Shown here: piece after piece, positions 16,931-25,835 of the stretch
Numbering within the stretch: position 1 is the stretch's first letter
Layout: every line of letters starts with the position of its first letter
Assembly: GCA_021324045.1 (NCBI GenBank)
Contig: JAJPJV010000023.1
Coordinates: 104,687 to 150,568 of the forward strand
From: Actinomycetota bacterium
GTDB taxonomy: Bacteria; Actinomycetota; Acidimicrobiia; Acidimicrobiales; RAAP-2
Length of the DNA stretch: 45,882 nucleotides
Direction of reading: 5' to 3'
Position numbers and translations under genes: made by a program
Notes under the pieces: model-generated
The model's database searches: none
Told to the model about the DNA's origin: nothing
The model's input: only the letters and a program-made list of their open reading frames with translations

Positions 16931-18955
16931 TCAGGGAACGTTGCGCTCGAGCTCCTCCAACCAGATGCGTGCGGGGGCATCGCTCGGGGCGCGCCAGTCG
17001 CCACGAGGAGACAGCGAGCCACCGGAGCCGACCTTGGGGGCATTGGGCAAGCTGGAGCGCTTGAACTGGTTGTCGAAGAAGCGTTGGAGGAAGACGCGTA
17101 GCCATCGCTTGATCTCTGCCAGGTTGTAGGCGTGCCGGTCTTCGACCGGGAGGAACTCCGGCCAAGGCGGGGCCGAGGGGTCGCGCCATGCTTGGTGGGC
17201 GAGGTAGGCGATGCGGCTCGGCCGGGAGCCGAATCGCACGAGGTGGTAGAGGAAGAAGTCGACGAGCTCGAAGGGGCCCACGGTGGACTCGGAGCGCTGC
17301 TCGGGGACGAGCTCCGGAGAGATCTCGGTGGCCAAGATGTCGGCCAGGACGGCTTCGGTCGCGGGCCCGAGCTCGCCGGTGGCAGCGATCCACGCGATGA
17401 GAGAGCGGATCAGGGTCTTAGGAACCGAGGCATTGACGCTGTAGTGGGCCATCTGGTCGCCGACCCCGTAGGTGCACCAGCCAAGGGCAAGCTCACTGAG
17501 GTCGCCGGTGCCCACGACCAGCGCGTGGTGATGGTTGGCCAAGCGGAACAGGTGTGACGTTCGCTCGCCTGCTTGGACATTTTCGTACGTGACGTCGTAG
17601 TGCGCGGCACCCGCAGCCGCAGGGTGGCCGAGGTCGGCGAGCATCTGCATCGCAGAGGGACGGATGTCGATCTCGAGGAGCGTCGCTCCGAGCGCGTCGA
17701 CGAGGCGGGTGGCGTTCTTGAGCGTGCGGGCAGAGGTGGCGAACCCGGGCATGGTCACGCCCAACACATTGGTCCGAGGAAGGCCCAGGGCATCCATGGT
17801 CTTCGCAGCGACCAGCAGCGCCTCGGTCGAGTCGAGCCCCCCGGACACGCCGAGGACCACCTTCTCGATCCCGGTGGCAACCAGGCGGCTACGCAGGCCT
17901 TGCACCTGGATCTGGTGCACCTCCTCGCAGCGCTCGTTCCGGCGGACGGGGTCTGCGGGGACGTAGGGGAAGCGCTCCAGGGTTCGGCGGAGAGCGAGTG
18001 CTTCGGCAGGGGGCTCGAGCTCGAGGGTGATCCGTCGCCACGGCGGTTGGCGAGATCGGAGGTCGCTGGCGGCGTCGGCAAAGCTGGTCATGCGCATGCG
18101 GTCGGCGACCAGCCGCTCGAGGTCCACGTCTGCGACGATGAGCTGCCCGTCGCGGAACCGGCGTGCTTCGGCTAGCCGTTCGCCGTTCTCGTAGATGAGC
18201 GCTTGGCCGTCCCAGGCAAGGTCGGTCGTCGACTCTCCGGGCCCAGCAGCGGCGTAGAGGTAGGCGCTGATGCAGCGCGCGGATTGGGAGGCGCAGAGGA
18301 GTCGGCGGTATTCGGCCTTGCCGACAAGGGCATTCGAAGCCGAGAGGTTCACGAGCACCGTGGCCCCGGCGAGGGCCGCTCCACTGCTCGGGGGGATGGG
18401 CACCCACAAGTCCTCGCAGATCTCCACGTGCATCACTAGGTGCTTGATCCCTGTGGCGGAGAAGAGGAGGCTGGTGCCGAAGGGCACCTTCTGGCCATGC
18501 ACCGTGACCTCGTCGACCATGGCGTCACGGGCGGCCACGAAGTGGCGCTTCTCGTAGAACTCCCGGTAGTTGGGGAGGTAGCTCTTGGGGACGATCCCGG
18601 CGATCCGGCCCTGATGGACGACCGCGGCGCAGTTGAAGAGGTGGCCTTCGACGCCAAGCGGCACGCCGACGACGAGCGCACTGCCGAGTCGGCTGCTGGC
18701 GTCGACGAGCCGGCCGAGCATCTCGGCGGTGCGGTCGACGAGCACCTCCTGGTGGAACAGGTCCTCGAGTGCGTAGCTCGACAGGCAGAGCTCAGGGAAG
18801 ACCACCACGGCGGCGCGGGCGTCGTTCGCAGCTGCGGCGAGGTCGAGGATCGCCCCGAGGTTTGCCTCGGGGTCTGCGACTCGGACCCTCGGGACGGCGA
18901 CCGCGACCCGTGCGAAGCCGTGCCGGTACGGGGAGTCGAATGCCAGGTCCCTCAC
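16931..18955 (-). CDS. nadE: Glutamine-dependent NAD+ synthetase
   Basis: A 674-residue two-domain enzyme. Residues 1 to about 300 form a nitrilase-type glutaminase with Glu in [14 protein letters not shown], Lys in [15 protein letters not shown] and Cys in [10 protein letters not shown]. From about 320 the NAD synthetase domain has the ATP-pyrophosphatase loop GVSGGLDST and [17 protein letters not shown]. The enzyme amidates nicotinate adenine dinucleotide to NAD+ with ammonia tunnelled from glutamine. The GTG start at 18955 overlaps the Usp stop (GTGA), so the two are coupled. Together with NAPRT, and the nicotinamidase-like enzyme at 28880, this gives the salvage route from nicotinamide to NAD except for the adenylyltransferase NadD, which is not in the window. 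Confidence 0.95.
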   Translation of the reverse strand: MRDLAFDSPYRHGFARVAVAVPRVRVADPEANLGAILDLAAAANDARAAVVVFPELCLSSYALEDLFHQEVLVDRTAEMLGRLVDASSRLGSALVVGVPLGVEGHLFNCAAVVHQGRIAGIVPKSYLPNYREFYEKRHFVAARDAMVDEVTVHGQKVPFGTSLLFSATGIKHLVMHVEICEDLWVPIPPSSGAALAGATVLVNLSASNALVGKAEYRRLLCASQSARCISAYLYAAAGPGESTTDLAWDGQALIYENGERLAEARRFRDGQLIVADVDLERLVADRMRMTSFADAASDLRSRQPPWRRITLELEPPAEALALRRTLERFPYVPADPVRRNERCEEVHQIQVQGLRSRLVATGIEKVVLGVSGGLDSTEALLVAAKTMDALGLPRTNVLGVTMPGFATSARTLKNATRLVDALGATLLEIDIRPSAMQMLADLGHPAAAGAAHYDVTYENVQAGERTSHLFRLANHHHALVVGTGDLSELALGWCTYGVGDQMAHYSVNASVPKTLIRSLIAWIAATGELGPATEAVLADILATEISPELVPEQRSESTVGPFELVDFFLYHLVRFGSRPSRIAYLAHQAWRDPSAPPWPEFLPVEDRHAYNLAEIKRWLRVFLQRFFDNQFKRSSLPNAPKVGSGGSLSPRGDWRAPSDAPARIWLEELERNVP

Positions 18956-19863
18956 GGCGCGCTGGCCTTGCGTGGCTCTGGTGTCGCGGGGTGCTCGCCT
19001 GCGGCGAGCCCACGTGGCACATCCGAGGCAGCCGAGGCCGAGGCGACCGGAAGGAGCAGCACCGGGAGCACAGAGGTGCCGAGGACTTCGCGTACGACAT
19101 TGGCGCGACCGGCGGAGCTGTCCTGGGACCAGCTCAAGACGACCAGGTCGGCGCGGTGCTGCCGGGAGACCTCCGACACTCGGGCGCCGACCGGACCGCT
19201 CCGCAGCTCGATCCCGGTGGCCAAGGGGCAATGGGTGGCAAGGAATTCGCGCCCGAGCAGCTCGAGGTCGCGCTGTGGACGGTCAAGCATGCGCGGGAGC
19301 GTCTTGTCGGTGAAGACGTGCAGGACGATGATCTCGACGTCGACGGCGAGCAAGGGATAGAGGGCCTGGAGCACCGGGCGCGAGGAGGACTCGGTTCCTT
19401 CGAGCGGGACCAGCAGGCGCAGAAACGTGCCGGGAGCGAGTGCCTCAGGGGGTACGACGACGACGGGCTTGCTGGTGCGCTCAAGCAGGTGACGGGCGAT
19501 ACGCCCGACGGGCCGCTTTCCACCGGGCGTGGCGCGCGCGCCGACGACGGTTGCGAGCACCTCGGGGGCTTCCATTGCCTCGAGCAGGGTGCCCTCGACC
19601 GGCCCGGTGAGCAGGCGCAGCGGGACGCCGGCCCGTTCCACGAGCGTCTCGAGGTGCTCGGTCGCCCCGTCGACCACGTGAACCGCCTTGACCTCGGCCT
19701 TGGTCATCTCCCCGACCCGCAGGGCGGTCTCGAGCACCGGGCGTGCCGCGGCCGTGGTGTCGAGGGCGGCAAGGACGTAGCCGGTTCGCTGCGTCAGCTC
19801 GGAGGCCTCCGATCCGGGTGCTGGCCCTGATCGCTGGTCAGCGTGAGCCAGCTCGTCGCTCAT
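18952..19863 (-). CDS. Tandem universal stress protein (two Usp domains)
   Basis: A 303-residue cytosolic protein made of two UspA domains, roughly residues 24-140 and 145-280. The first begins [18 protein letters not shown] and ends with a [27 protein letters not shown] segment close to the ATP-binding signature. The second begins [18 protein letters not shown] and ends with [13 protein letters not shown], a more degenerate signature. Tandem Usp proteins are prominent members of the mycobacterial DosR regulon (for example Rv2005c and Rv2623) and bind ATP to slow growth. The start is ATG 19863, inside the end of the HAD-GH65 gene (26-bp overlap), and the stop is coupled to NadE, so all three form one operon. 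Confidence 0.92.
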   Translation of the reverse strand: MSDELAHADQRSGPAPGSEASELTQRTGYVLAALDTTAAARPVLETALRVGEMTKAEVKAVHVVDGATEHLETLVERAGVPLRLLTGPVEGTLLEAMEAPEVLATVVGARATPGGKRPVGRIARHLLERTSKPVVVVPPEALAPGTFLRLLVPLEGTESSSRPVLQALYPLLAVDVEIIVLHVFTDKTLPRMLDRPQRDLELLGREFLATHCPLATGIELRSGPVGARVSEVSRQHRADLVVLSWSQDSSAGRANVVREVLGTSVLPVLLLPVASASAASDVPRGLAAGEHPATPEPRKASAP

Positions 19864-22573
19864 GGCCTGCCTCCTTCCTCGCTCTGGTGGCTGCATCGAG
19901 CCCCAACGGCAAGGTCGTGCTCGGGGGCACGCAGCGCTGTGGTGCCCGCCCGCCGAGCGCCACGGTGAGGGGAGCGTCGCAGCAGACGGTGACCTCGTGA
20001 TGGGTCGCCCGAATGCCGATCCGTCGCCCCCGGAAACGGAAGCGAAGCGTGACTGCCGACCAGGCCTGGGGAAGGTGCGGATCGACGGCGAGCGCGTCGG
20101 GCTGCGCCGCCAGTCCGAGGAACCCGTAGGCGAGGGCCTGCCACACGCCACCCATCGCCGCGAGGTGAATCCCCCCCGCAGTGGTGCCGGTCACGTCGTC
20201 GAGGTCCAGACGCGAAGCCACCCGGAAGAGCTCGAGCGCCGCTTCCGTGTCGCCAGCGCGCGCCTGGAGGGAGGCAGAGATCGCCGGCGACAGTGAGCTG
20301 CCGTGCGCGGTCCGAGGCTCGTAGAACGCCAGGCAGGGCTGGAGCGAGCCTTCGACCACCTCTTGGGGAACGAGATGGTGCAGCATCAGCACGTCGGCCT
20401 GCTTGATGAGCTGAGACGCGGCCACGCGGCGGTGCCCGAGCAGCACGTCGATGGCCACTGGCGGACGAGCGATCTGGGAGACGATGAGCGGCTCGAGGTC
20501 GAAGTAGCCGCTGAACTGTTCGTAGAGCTGCCGATCGGGGTGCCATCCGTCGACGAGGCGCTCCGACAGCTCGCGCCACCGCTCGGCTTCGGCGACCTCA
20601 TCGGCATCGGTGCTCCCAGTGAGCAACGCGGCGCCCTGGCGGAGGTTCCAACGGGCCATCACGTTCGTGTACGCGTTATCGTCAACGACCTCGTGGTACT
20701 CGTCGGGTCCCATCACGCCGTAGAGATGCCCGGATCCGGCTCGATCCAGACGGATCCGGCTCGCCCAGTAGCGAGCCGTCTCGACGACGAGGTCGCGCCC
20801 GCCACCTTCGAGGAGGAAGGCATCGTCACCCGACCAGGTCGCGTAGCAGTGCGCGGCCCAGGCGACATCGGCGACGATATGCTCCTCGTGGCCCCCGGTG
20901 GCAATGGCGATTTGCTCGCCATGGGGTCCTCGGACCACCCGTGGCGTCACGTCGGTCCCATCGCGGGCGGACTCCCAGGGAAATCGAGCACCGGACAGCC
21001 CGCGTGCCCGGGCAATCGCGCGGGCAGCGGGCAGGCGTCGGACCCGGTACTCGAGCATCGCCCGCGCGGCTCGAGGGCGGATCGCCGCCAGGGCCGGAAG
21101 GACGAAGACATCGGCGTCCCAGAAGACGTGACCGGCATATGCATCACCGGTGAGCCCGCGGGCACCCACGGCAGCCTCTCCTTCCTCGGCAGCGGCCGAG
21201 AGGAGGTGGAAGATGCAAAAGCGCGCAGCGAGCTGGTCCGCCCTGGCGTCGTCGCCTCCTTCGATCGAGACTTCTGCGTCCCTCCACCAACTCGCCCAGG
21301 TCGCCCGATGGGCCGCGAGGAGGGCGTCGAACCCGGCGGTCCTCGCGTCGAGCAGGCGCCGCTGCGCGACGGCGCCGTTCGGCTCGCCGCGGCGACCCCG
21401 GCTCCAGGTGGCCAGTCGCTCCACGACCGCCAGCTCCCGCAGGCGGGTCAGCCGGTCGCCAGCGGCGACCGCGATCTGCTCGTCGCCGTCGCTCGTCTGG
21501 GCGAGCCAGTCCCCGGCCTCGACGCGGCGGTCGAAGCGCGCGCCGTGCGCCGGTGCGCGCAACGGCTCGCCCGGCTCGAGCTGTGCCACGCTGGCCTCGG
21601 CTCGCAGCCCCATGACGTGGGGGGAGGCGGCCGAGACGAAGCGCAGCGATCGCAGTCCTGAGTCGGTGGCCGGGAATCGGGCCAGCGTCGCCGTCCGCAG
21701 GTCGAGCACGCGCCGGTCGTGGTGACGCCGATTCGGGGTGAAATCGAGTTCCGTCCAAAGGGGGCCCTCGAGGAGATGATTCCTGTCGTCGTAGGCACCG
21801 GATACGGCGAAGAGGGGGAACGCGGCGTGGCCGTTCTCCTCGCGCGAGCCCCGAGTGCCCGCCCAGCCGTTGGCCAACGTCCCCAACGTCTCCACGACCC
21901 GTTCAGTCGTCTGGGTCGTGGGAAGGGGGAGAACCCACTCGGGATCCGGATCGATCTGGGGCACGCGACGGTTTGCGCGGCGAGCGAGCTGGTTGTCGAG
22001 CAGCGCCAACAGAGCATCGAGCCGGGCCCCAACCGAGGCGTCCCCCTCCTCAGAGCCAGGTGCTCTTGGTCCGAGCGAGAACGGGGCCGCACGCGCGAGG
22101 GCTTCGATCATCAACGAGCGTGCGGGATCGAGATCGTGATGTCGCTGCGCTTCGATCGCCATCGGTTCCTCCCCGACGACCAGGATCAGCCGTCCGGTGA
22201 TGCCTCGCTCGGCGAGCCACTGCGCTGCGAAGCGCGCAGCATCGGCCTTTCCTTCGACTGATCGACGCGCAACGAGCGAAGGCCCGCGCTCGGTGACCAT
22301 GAAGACCGACGAGCCATGCTCGCAGCACAGGTGCAGGCGTCCCTGACCTGACGGGCGTGCCCCGAGCTGTCCGTCGAGGGCCTCGAGGTTGTCGGCGCTG
22401 ATGAGGAACACGTGGCATCCCGCCGCGCACAAAGCCTCGAGGCGAGCGGCGAGCTGGCGGTGGTCACCTCCTCCGAGCGCCACCGCTTCCCAGTCGACGA
22501 GCAGCGCCTCGAAGGTCTCATCGAGGGTCAAAGGAGGCGCCGCTCCCACGCTCATGGTTCGGTGTTGCGCCAT
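19838..22573 (-). CDS. HAD-GH65 fusion: glycoside phosphorylase/hydrolase (Rv2006 OtsB1-like architecture)
   Basis: A 911-residue protein. Residues 1 to about 170 resemble a HAD phosphatase, but the catalytic DxD reads VDWEAV, so it is probably inactive or altered. The remainder is a family 65 glycoside hydrolase: beta-sandwich, then an (alpha/alpha)6 barrel with FWDADVFVLP, the general acid in MGPDEYHEVVDDNAYTNV and the phosphate-binding type segment HGSSLSPAISAS. GH65 enzymes split alpha-glucosyl disaccharides such as trehalose, kojibiose or nigerose, usually with phosphate. The HAD-GH65 order is that of M. tuberculosis Rv2006, a DosR regulon gene neighbouring a Usp as here. The start is ATG 22573 behind GGAGG at the right spacing; an open frame continues upstream but crosses the promoter region. 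Confidence 0.88.
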   Translation of the reverse strand: MAQHRTMSVGAAPPLTLDETFEALLVDWEAVALGGGDHRQLAARLEALCAAGCHVFLISADNLEALDGQLGARPSGQGRLHLCCEHGSSVFMVTERGPSLVARRSVEGKADAARFAAQWLAERGITGRLILVVGEEPMAIEAQRHHDLDPARSLMIEALARAAPFSLGPRAPGSEEGDASVGARLDALLALLDNQLARRANRRVPQIDPDPEWVLPLPTTQTTERVVETLGTLANGWAGTRGSREENGHAAFPLFAVSGAYDDRNHLLEGPLWTELDFTPNRRHHDRRVLDLRTATLARFPATDSGLRSLRFVSAASPHVMGLRAEASVAQLEPGEPLRAPAHGARFDRRVEAGDWLAQTSDGDEQIAVAAGDRLTRLRELAVVERLATWSRGRRGEPNGAVAQRRLLDARTAGFDALLAAHRATWASWWRDAEVSIEGGDDARADQLAARFCIFHLLSAAAEEGEAAVGARGLTGDAYAGHVFWDADVFVLPALAAIRPRAARAMLEYRVRRLPAARAIARARGLSGARFPWESARDGTDVTPRVVRGPHGEQIAIATGGHEEHIVADVAWAAHCYATWSGDDAFLLEGGGRDLVVETARYWASRIRLDRAGSGHLYGVMGPDEYHEVVDDNAYTNVMARWNLRQGAALLTGSTDADEVAEAERWRELSERLVDGWHPDRQLYEQFSGYFDLEPLIVSQIARPPVAIDVLLGHRRVAASQLIKQADVLMLHHLVPQEVVEGSLQPCLAFYEPRTAHGSSLSPAISASLQARAGDTEAALELFRVASRLDLDDVTGTTAGGIHLAAMGGVWQALAYGFLGLAAQPDALAVDPHLPQAWSAVTLRFRFRGRRIGIRATHHEVTVCCDAPLTVALGGRAPQRCVPPSTTLPLGLDAATRARKEAGHERRAGSR

Positions 22574-22669
22574 GCTCGTGCCTCCGTGCTCCGCCGTTTC
22601 CTCGCTCGACCTCCCAAGGGTGCGTCCCTTCGTCGCAGAGCCGGTGATCACGAGCTCGCCTCCGAGCTT

Positions 22670-22685
22670 GGGACGTTGGACCCTA
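22670..22685 (+). promoter_or_regulatory. Dormancy-type box, site E (perfect match)
   Basis: GGGACGTTGGACCCTA matches at every fixed position and is followed after 22 nt by TATGGT (22708-22713), the best -10 in the set. It points to the small genes at 22734-23431. It lies 97 bp before the divergent HAD-GH65 gene and, being nearly symmetric, might serve both. Confidence 0.75.
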
Positions 22686-22733
22686 TCCCAGCGTGGGGTA
22701 TCAAGCCTATGGTCCCATTGGAGGTGATCGACG

Positions 22734-23027
22734 GTGACCAACGATCTGGTGTTGGCAGAGGTGGTCCGCTCCTGGGTCGGGGCCGCGTTGCCAGGGGATG
22801 CCGATGCCGCGGAGCTCGCGGCGTACGTCGCCGGGGACGCGTACGTGCGGGGTGCTTCCGTCGGCGAGGCGTGCCGCAGGGCGGAGGAGTTCGTTCGCAG
22901 CTGGGCTCGCCATCCCTCGCACCAAGCCCTTTGCCTGCGGGACGGTGCACGACACTCCTCGGGACGCAGGCGACGGACGTCGGATGCAGGAGGGAACCAA
23001 CATGTGGCGCTCCGCAAGGTCTCGTGA
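22734..23027 (+). CDS. Small helical protein of unknown function
   Basis: A 97-residue protein starting at GTG 22734, with GGAGG 9 nt upstream. Residues 1-65 are mainly helical (VLAEVVRSWVGAAL, then AEEFVRSWARHP) and rich in Ala, Glu and Val; the last 30 residues are basic and probably disordered. It is the first gene behind site E, and the predicted transcript would begin only about 14 nt before the start codon. No family was recognised. Its 3' end overlaps the next gene by 26 bp, which argues for co-translation. Confidence 0.55.
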   Translation: MTNDLVLAEVVRSWVGAALPGDADAAELAAYVAGDAYVRGASVGEACRRAEEFVRSWARHPSHQALCLRDGARHSSGRRRRTSDAGGNQHVALRKVS

Positions 23028-23241
23028 TCGACAGGGCCAGGCATCAGCACCGCCCGAGGCGCCTTCGCACTCCTCGGTCTTTCGCTTGCTGCGAGACCAC
23101 GAGGAGTTGACAGAGGCGCTCCGGCGCGCAGCCGAGTACGAGCAGCAGGTCGCCGATCGCCTTCGTCGGCGTTCTGAGCGTTATTCGGCGTTGATCAACC
23201 CGCCCGCGGATGCCAGCAACGAAGCGGTACCCCTCGGGTGA
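23002..23241 (+). CDS. Small coiled-coil-type protein of unknown function
   Basis: A 79-residue protein with ATG 23002 behind a strong AGGAGGG. The centre, about residues 30-65, is a long charged helix (LRDHEELTEALRRAAEYEQQ), likely a coiled coil. The protein is very hydrophilic and has no membrane segment or cysteine. It overlaps the upstream small gene and is followed 16 bp later by a third small gene with a similar helical composition. The pair could form a heteromeric helical bundle. No known family is assigned. Confidence 0.55.
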   Translation: MWRSARSRDRQGQASAPPEAPSHSSVFRLLRDHEELTEALRRAAEYEQQVADRLRRRSERYSALINPPADASNEAVPLG

Positions 23242-23257
23242 TCGGGGAACGGCGTCG

Positions 23258-23431
23258 ATGGGGCCACGACTGAAGTCGTCGCGTGACACGCAGGAGACAC
23301 CACGAGAGCGCCAGGACCGGCTGCTCCGCGAGCTCGACGTGCGTATCGCGGCCATCGATGCCTTGCTGGACGAGTCGGCCTCGGTCCTCCAGCGTGCATC
23401 TTCGCAGCCAGTTGCCGAGGCGCTCGGGTGA
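23258..23431 (+). CDS. Small helical protein, third gene of the site E group
   Basis: A 57-residue hydrophilic protein starting at ATG 23258 after CGGGGA. The body is one amphipathic helix with ERQDRLLRELDVRIAAIDALL, with leucine and isoleucine at heptad-like spacing. Nothing in it suggests catalysis. It is supported mainly by position, codon bias and the same helical style as its neighbour, so a chance frame is not excluded. Confidence 0.4.
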   Translation: MGPRLKSSRDTQETPRERQDRLLRELDVRIAAIDALLDESASVLQRASSQPVAEALG

Positions 23432-23480
23432 CCGCTGCCCTGCATGCCATTTCGCGCGTCGGCCGCTGGCGTGGAAACAG

Positions 23481-23532
23481 GACGGGATCGATGGATGGGG
23501 ATCGATGACGGGATCGATGGATGGGGATCGAT
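23481..23532 (+). repeat. Perfect tandem duplication of 26 bp
   Basis: Two adjacent identical 26-bp units (23481-23506 and 23507-23532), each with two ATCGAT palindromes. The array ends one base before site F and may be part of the hsp20 control region. Confidence 0.9.
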
Positions 23533-23533
23533 A

Positions 23534-23549
23534 AGGACCTTGGCCTCTG
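23534..23549 (+). promoter_or_regulatory. Dormancy-type box, site F (weak)
   Basis: AGGACCTTGGCCTCTG has three mismatches to the consensus but keeps GGAC, TT and the G. GACCAT follows after 21 nt. It lies 126 bp before the hsp20 start. Confidence 0.45.
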
Positions 23550-23675
23550 GTCACCCTGGGAGGGGTGCCTGACCATGGAGGTTGCGGATCTCGGTGAGCG
23601 ATCCGTGCAGGAGGTCCGCTCACAAATCATGGGGAGCGGTCCCATGTGGACACACGAGCCTGGGAGGTCATGACG

Positions 23676-24098
23676 ATGGCGTTGACTCGATGGGAGCCCT
23701 TCGGACTGGACTGGTGGCCCGAACGGTGGCGACGGTGGTTGGATCTCGACCTCGAGCGCCAAGGGTGGCTACGGGTCGAAGAGATCCACGAGGACGACAG
23801 TTACGTCATCCGTGCGGAGGTGCCTGGGGTCGACCCGGAAAAGGACATCGACGTGTCGGTCAGCGACGGCATGCTCCACATCTCGGCGAAGCGCGAGGAG
23901 CGCACCGAACGCAAGGACAAGGCGACATACCGCTCGGAGTTCCGCTATGGCGAGTTCTCGCGGGATCTGGCACTGCCCTCCGGCGTGGACACCGACGCGG
24001 TAAAGGCCAGTTATCGCGACGGCATCTTGGAAGTGCGCATCCCCTGGCCCAAGCAGCCGGAGAAGGCCTCGACCAAGATTCCCATCAGTCGGCACTGA
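23676..24098 (+). CDS. Small heat shock protein Hsp20 (alpha-crystallin family), copy 1
   Basis: A 140-residue chaperone holding aggregation-prone proteins. The alpha-crystallin domain spans about residues 33-130: YVIRAEVPGVDPEKDIDVSV, then GMLHISAKREER, and the closing strand GILEVRIPWPK with the conserved hydrophobic-X-hydrophobic region. The N-terminus is short and aromatic (RWEPFGLDWWPERWRRW). Start at ATG 23676, 8 nt after GGAGG, in preference to ATG 23670, which is too close. HspX/Acr of this family is the best-known DosR target. It leads an apparent operon with PolX (12-bp gap) and the FAAL fusion. A second, more diverged copy lies at 40676-41161. Confidence 0.93.
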   Translation: MALTRWEPFGLDWWPERWRRWLDLDLERQGWLRVEEIHEDDSYVIRAEVPGVDPEKDIDVSVSDGMLHISAKREERTERKDKATYRSEFRYGEFSRDLALPSGVDTDAVKASYRDGILEVRIPWPKQPEKASTKIPISRH

Positions 24099-24110
24099 GC
24101 CGGCGCGCCG

Positions 24111-25835
24111 ATGCCCCGGTCGAACGATCGCGTGGCTGAAGGTCTGAGCGAGCTGGCCGACCTGCTCGCCATCACTGGTGGGGACCCGTATCGGGTCCGA
24201 GCCTACGAGAAGGCGGCCCGGTCAGTGGCGCTGTACCCGATCGACATCGACGAGCTCGATGCCAAGGCACTCGACGCCATCCCGGCAGTGGGCCCGCGCA
24301 TTTCGAAGAAGATCATCCAGTTGCGAGACGGCGGGCATCTCGAGGAGCTCGATGAGCTGCGTGCCCAGGTGCCCGCCGGCTTGCGGTCGCTGCTATCGGT
24401 TCCGGGCCTCGGGCCCAAGCGTGCCCATCAGGTCTACGAGGAGCTGCGCGTCGCGTCGATCCCCGACTTGCTCGAAGCCCTCGAGCACCAGCGCCTGCGC
24501 GAGCTCCACGGCTGGGGGCCGACGAGCGAGGCCCGCCTCGCGGCGGCTATCGAGCAGTACCAGCAGGCCGGTGGGAGGATGCAGCTTGGCGTCGCGCTCG
24601 CGCTCGCCGAGGAGCTCGTGGGCGGACTGGCCTCGGTTCCGGCGGTGAACGAGGTGACCTACGCGGGGTCGTTGCGGCGCATGCGCGAGACCGTGGGCGA
24701 CATCGACCTTCTGGCGGCGTCGAGCAACCCCGCGGCGGTGATGGAGGCGTTCTCCCGTCTGCCACAGCTCGCCGAGGTTCCCGCTCGTGGTCCGACCAAG
24801 GCGACCGGGATCACCGTGACGGGGATCCACGTCGACGTGCGGGTGGTTCCGCCATCGTCCTGGGGTGCCGCGCTGGTGTACTTCACCGGTTCTAAGGCTC
24901 ACAACATCCATTTGCGGCGCATGGCCCAGCGCGCGGGATTGAAGCTGAGCGAGTACGGGCTGGAGCGCATCGACGACGGCAAGATGCTCGCTTCGGCAAC
25001 CGAAGAACAGGTCTACGGGGCGCTGGGGCTGGCGTTCGTGCCCCCGACCCTCCGAGAGGACCGGGGGGAGATCGAGGCTGCCCTCGAGGGGAGCCTTCCG
25101 AGGCTGGTCGACCTCGGGGACATCCGCGGCGACCTCCACACCCACACGAACCTGACCGACGGCATGGCGTCATTGGAAGAGATGGTGGCTGCAGCTCGTC
25201 GCCACCGGTACCGCTATCTGGCGGTCACCGATCACGCGCCGTTGATGGCGATGCAACGCATGACGACAGAGAAGGCACTCGCTCAGCGTGCAGCCCTTCG
25301 AGCGCTCGATGGTGCCGGAGGGTTGCGCCTCCTGCACGGCTCAGAGCTCAATATCCAGGCGGATGGCTCCTTGGACTGGGACGATGACTTCCTTGCCGGC
25401 TTCGACCTCCTCGTCGCGTCGATCCACTCGGCGTTCTCGATGAGCCGTGACGAGATGACCGCGCGGCTCATCAAGGCGATTGAGCATCCGGCCGTGAACA
25501 TCATCGGCCATCCAACGGCGCGCAGCATCGGGCATCGGCCACCAATCGTGTTCGATGCCAAGGCGGTGTTCGATGCCGCGGCCCGAGCGGGAACCGCCCT
25601 CGAGATCAACTCGTTCCCCGACCGCCTCGATCTCGACGACGAGCTGGCGCGCTTGGCACAGGACCGCGGGGTGAAGCTCGCCATCTCCACCGACGCGCAC
25701 GCTACGCGCCATCTCGACCACCTTCGCTACGGGGTCGCCACCGCTCAGCGGGGCTGGATCCGTCCTGAGTCCGTGATCAACACCTGGCCGCTCGCCCGAC
25801 TGCGGCGCTTTTTGGCCAAGGGGCGACACCGATGA
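24111..25835 (+). CDS. polX: DNA polymerase/3'-5' exonuclease PolX (X-family polymerase plus PHP domain)
   Basis: A 574-residue repair polymerase. Residues 1-150 contain the 8-kDa type and helix-hairpin-helix regions (IPAVGPRISKKI and VPGLGPKRAHQVY). The palm at about 160-240 has GSLRRMRETVGDIDLL with two catalytic aspartates and a third in HVDVRVV. From about 335 a PHP domain follows, with DLHTHTNLTDG, a VTDHAP segment, GSELNIQ and the final STDAHA. Bacterial PolX fills short gaps in base-excision or end-joining repair, and the PHP domain gives metal-dependent 3'-5' exonuclease. Placed 12 bp after hsp20 and overlapping the next gene by ATGA, it would supply DNA repair in non-growing cells. 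Confidence 0.95.
   Translation: MPRSNDRVAEGLSELADLLAITGGDPYRVRAYEKAARSVALYPIDIDELDAKALDAIPAVGPRISKKIIQLRDGGHLEELDELRAQVPAGLRSLLSVPGLGPKRAHQVYEELRVASIPDLLEALEHQRLRELHGWGPTSEARLAAAIEQYQQAGGRMQLGVALALAEELVGGLASVPAVNEVTYAGSLRRMRETVGDIDLLAASSNPAAVMEAFSRLPQLAEVPARGPTKATGITVTGIHVDVRVVPPSSWGAALVYFTGSKAHNIHLRRMAQRAGLKLSEYGLERIDDGKMLASATEEQVYGALGLAFVPPTLREDRGEIEAALEGSLPRLVDLGDIRGDLHTHTNLTDGMASLEEMVAAARRHRYRYLAVTDHAPLMAMQRMTTEKALAQRAALRALDGAGGLRLLHGSELNIQADGSLDWDDDFLAGFDLLVASIHSAFSMSRDEMTARLIKAIEHPAVNIIGHPTARSIGHRPPIVFDAKAVFDAAARAGTALEINSFPDRLDLDDELARLAQDRGVKLAISTDAHATRHLDHLRYGVATAQRGWIRPESVINTWPLARLRRFLAKGRHR

Noticed and set aside
22618-22636. Possible extra box (GGGACGCACCC on the minus strand) before HAD-GH65
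   Set aside because: The two arms are three bases closer than in all other sites, so it does not fit the motif.
22574-23050. N-terminal extension of the HAD-GH65 protein
   Set aside because: The open frame crosses site E and the divergent small gene. The Shine-Dalgarno at 22580-22585 and HAD-domain start favour ATG 22573.
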